Part shown: in pieces, positions 4,461 through 6,880 of the stretch
How the letters are laid out: each line of letters opens with the position of its first letter
Position numbering within the stretch: position 1 is the first letter of the stretch
From: Ekhidna sp.
GTDB taxonomy: Bacteria; Bacteroidota; Bacteroidia; Cytophagales; Cyclobacteriaceae
NCBI GenBank assembly: GCA_013214445.1
Contig: JABSPG010000214.1
Coordinates: 1 to 6,880 of the forward strand
Direction of reading: 5' to 3'
Length of the DNA stretch: 6,880 nucleotides
Program-made: the position numbers and the translations under genes
The notes under the pieces: generated by a model
What the model was told of the DNA's origin: nothing
Seen by the model: the letters and a program-made list of their open reading frames with translations, nothing else
Databases searched by the model: none

Positions 4461-6880
4461 ATGACCAGAATACAAGATTTTTTAGATCAATGGGTAGAGA
4501 AATTTCCTGAAAAATTACTTTTTGAATTTCTAGATCTCAATGGAGTCAGCCAGGAGAGATATACCTATGCAGAGTTTGACAGAGCTAGCCGAATCATCGC
4601 TTCCAATCTTGCGAAGGACTATGATTTTAAGAAGGATGATCGTATACTCATTACCTATCCACCAGGGATAGAAATGATATGTTCTTTTTTCGCTTGTGTT
4701 CGTCTAGGTCTCATCCCTGTACCGACATACCCGCCAACTTCATCTGGCTTTCAGGCTGCATATTATAAAATGGAGCATATAGCCAACGATTGTGGAGCGG
4801 CGGCAGTGCTGACCAATGGTGATTATTATTGGTCACTGAAGCTTAATCTAGATAGAAACAATATATCTGCTAAAACCAAGCTATCAAAAATTCCTTGGAT
4901 TAACACCTCTCAATACACCAAAGAGTCTGAGGTTACAGGCTATGAAAAGGAAAGTTCATTTCTATTTCTTCAATACACTTCGGGATCTACTACCGATCCA
5001 AAGGGTGTGATGATTAGTCACGAAAACCTGATTAGCAATACCAACGCTGTTCTTTCCAAGCCTCCGATAGGGGTATCGTGGCTTCCACAGTACCACGATA
5101 TGGGTTTAATTGGCTATCACCTATTCATGATTGTGAAAGGAGGAACCAATTATGGATTCTCCACACTGGATTTTATCCGTAGGCCTGCATTATGGCTTGA
5201 ACTAATTAGCAAGCATAAAGCTACTCACACTTCAGCACCAAACTTTGCATATGACTATGCGCTGCAGCCGGGCAAAATCCCTGATGACACATTCGAAAAT
5301 CTTGATTTAAGTTCCATCGAGATGATGATGTCTGCGGCAGAACCTGTTCGTGTAGATATCTATGAGAAATTCTATGAGAAATTTAAAAGCAGAGGTTTAC
5401 CTAAAGACGCTTATTGTGCTGCTTATGGATTGGCTGAAAATACCCTTGCCGTCTCCAATTACGGTACTACTAGCGTAAAGCTAAGGACTGATTCCCTTAA
5501 GAATCATGAATTCGAGCTTGCCAATGGAGAGGATGAGCGAGTAACTCAAATCATGAGTTGTGGAGCGCCATTAGCAGAACAAGTGGTGAAAATCGTAGAT
5601 CCTGATAAGTGTATTGACTTGGGCGAGGATAAAATTGGGGAGATTTGGTTGGATGGACCATGTAAAGGAATGGGTTACTACCGTAAACCTGAGGTCAATA
5701 AGGAGGTTTTTGCAGCCAAGCTTGTTGATTCAAATGGCAGTGCATCTCAGAGTTTTCTACGAACTGGTGACCTTGGCTTCATGCACAAAGGTGAGCTCTA
5801 TGTCTGTGGGCGCGTCAAGGATATGATCATCATTCGCGGAGCGAATTATTATCCTCATGATATTGAAGAAATAGTTGAAAACTCGAATAAGACCATTCGA
5901 TCAGGTTACGTAGCAGCATTTCCAATTGAGGATGATGGAGAAGAGAAACTTGTGATTGTCGCCGGTATAAAAAACAAGAACAAGATTCCTGATCATGATC
6001 TCATCGCAGATCAAATACGTGAGAAACTGAATATTATACCTTCAAACATCACGTTTACAACTACTCGTTGCATTCCGAGAACTTCATCTGGGAAGATCAT
6101 GCGTAGTAAAGCAAAGCAACTTTGGACAGCAGGTGAACTTGAAGTTATCGAGAATCATGCAATGGTTGAAGTTGACACTGAATCGGCGGCTCCAAGATTA
6201 AAAGATACTCCATTTGCTGAAATATTTGCCAAGTACAACCTTCGAGGGGATGAAACCTATTCATTGGTGCATTTGCTGGATTCCTTAGACTTGGTTGTAC
6301 TGATCCATGATGTAAAGGAACTACTCAAGGACCATGGAGCTGAAAAAATGTCATCTGAAATTGATGCGCGTTTACTCCAAGAAATCAGTGTTTCTGAATT
6401 TTTTAACCTTATGGAGCAATTTAGGAATTCTTCCTACCTGGCCATCAATAAGTTAAAGAAGACAATCCTAAAACTTCAGAAGGAGCACAATGCTTTCGAA
6501 CAAAAGAGAATGGTAGAAGATACCAAGCTTACCTTTGTTATGGAAAAGCCTGTTTATGATCCTGAGCATCTGAAAAGTGGCAAAATTCTATTGACAGGTG
6601 GAACCGGTTTCCTAGGACCATTTATTCTCAAAAGCCTTCTAGAACAAACGGATGAAACCATTTATGTTTTAGTTAGAGGTGAGAGTGATGAGAAGGCAAG
6701 AGCTCGACTACTGGAAGCATTCTCTATGTCTAGTATTCCTGAGGAATCATTTTTAGAAGAATTCAATAAGCGTGTAATCCCTACATGTGGTGACTTATCC
6801 AAGCCTAACCTTGGACTTAGCAATGAAAAATGGGACCAGTTGGCTAATGAAGTTCACACCATTTATAACAACGGTGCACT
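4461..6880 (+). CDS. FAAL - acyl carrier - thioester reductase multidomain enzyme (3' end outside window)
   Basis: The frame is open from ATG 4461 to the right edge (806 codons, no stop). An in-frame TAG at 4455-4457 fixes the start. Residues 1 to about 555 are a fatty acyl-AMP ligase: P-loop 'QYTSGSTTDPKGV' at 171-183, 'LPQYHDMGLIG' (YHDMG 211-215), 'APNFAYDYAL', 'YGLAE' at 322-326, a FAAL-type insertion around 333-362, 'RTGDLG' at 434-439, hinge 'RVKDMIIIRG' at 451-460, and catalytic Lys545 in 'TSSGKI'. Residues about 575-650 are a carrier domain with the phosphopantetheine serine at S608 ('LLDSLDLV'). A charged helical linker (about 660-690) follows, then the start of a thioester reductase with NAD(P)-binding 'TGGTGFLG' at 712-719, 'YVLVRG' and 'IYNNGA' near the edge. 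In known families, FAALs make acyl-AMP and pass the chain to a carrier, and such reductases release aldehydes or alcohols. The catalytic Tyr-Lys of the reductase lies beyond the window. The exact fatty acid is unknown. Confidence 0.9.
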   Translation, partial: MTRIQDFLDQWVEKFPEKLLFEFLDLNGVSQERYTYAEFDRASRIIASNLAKDYDFKKDDRILITYPPGIEMICSFFACVRLGLIPVPTYPPTSSGFQAAYYKMEHIANDCGAAAVLTNGDYYWSLKLNLDRNNISAKTKLSKIPWINTSQYTKESEVTGYEKESSFLFLQYTSGSTTDPKGVMISHENLISNTNAVLSKPPIGVSWLPQYHDMGLIGYHLFMIVKGGTNYGFSTLDFIRRPALWLELISKHKATHTSAPNFAYDYALQPGKIPDDTFENLDLSSIEMMMSAAEPVRVDIYEKFYEKFKSRGLPKDAYCAAYGLAENTLAVSNYGTTSVKLRTDSLKNHEFELANGEDERVTQIMSCGAPLAEQVVKIVDPDKCIDLGEDKIGEIWLDGPCKGMGYYRKPEVNKEVFAAKLVDSNGSASQSFLRTGDLGFMHKGELYVCGRVKDMIIIRGANYYPHDIEEIVENSNKTIRSGYVAAFPIEDDGEEKLVIVAGIKNKNKIPDHDLIADQIREKLNIIPSNITFTTTRCIPRTSSGKIMRSKAKQLWTAGELEVIENHAMVEVDTESAAPRLKDTPFAEIFAKYNLRGDETYSLVHLLDSLDLVVLIHDVKELLKDHGAEKMSSEIDARLLQEISVSEFFNLMEQFRNSSYLAINKLKKTILKLQKEHNAFEQKRMVEDTKLTFVMEKPVYDPEHLKSGKILLTGGTGFLGPFILKSLLEQTDETIYVLVRGESDEKARARLLEAFSMSSIPEESFLEEFNKRVIPTCGDLSKPNLGLSNEKWDQLANEVHTIYNNGA

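Noticed and set aside
5614..5826. Short plus-strand frame inside the FAAL region
   Set aside because: The main frame carries RTGDLG and the hinge motif here without interruption; the short frame is a shadow.

Overview
The window reads as a stretch of Bacteroidota chromosome, most likely from a marine or soil Cytophagales-type lineage. This is inferred from protein style: a secreted protein with an 'AQ'-type signal-peptide cut, a LolC/LolD-like ABC pair with an HlyD-type adaptor, and a desaturase of the linoleoyl-CoA desaturase-like group with its 'ICHTHY' tail. It also fits the AT-leaning base composition and the lack of clear Shine-Dalgarno sequences before several genes. No species can be named from the sequence. 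All genes lie on the + strand. No RNA genes, mobile elements or CRISPR arrays were seen.

Left part (1-2325): a tightly packed exporter operon cut by the left edge. It holds the C-terminal end of a periplasmic adaptor (HlyD/RND-adaptor type), a four-helix FtsX-fold permease of the LolC/LolE kind, and a LolD-like ATPase. Both junctions are 4-base ATGA stop/start overlaps, so the three proteins are almost certainly made together as one tripartite machine moving something out of the inner membrane. The order adaptor-permease-ATPase is that of cyanobacterial devBCA, but the permease sequence looks more like LolC/E than DevC.

Middle part (2501-3160): a single gene for an exported FKBP-type peptidyl-prolyl isomerase with an unusual four-cysteine N-terminal segment. 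It is probably its own transcription unit.

Right part (3315-6880): a membrane fatty acid desaturase with all three histidine boxes. After a 78-base gap holding a good inverted repeat comes the first 806 codons of a large multidomain enzyme that runs off the right edge. This protein is a fatty acyl-AMP ligase (FAAL) fused to an acyl carrier domain and then to an NAD(P)-dependent thioester reductase domain. Together they suggest a dedicated pathway: a free fatty acid is activated as acyl-AMP, loaded on the built-in carrier, possibly desaturated, and released by reduction as an aldehyde or alcohol. This desaturase/FAAL/carrier set resembles in composition the start of alkyne and polyyne pathways (JamA/JamB/JamC type). 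It is the most interesting element of the window. Whether the exporter on the left handles its product is speculation based on proximity only.
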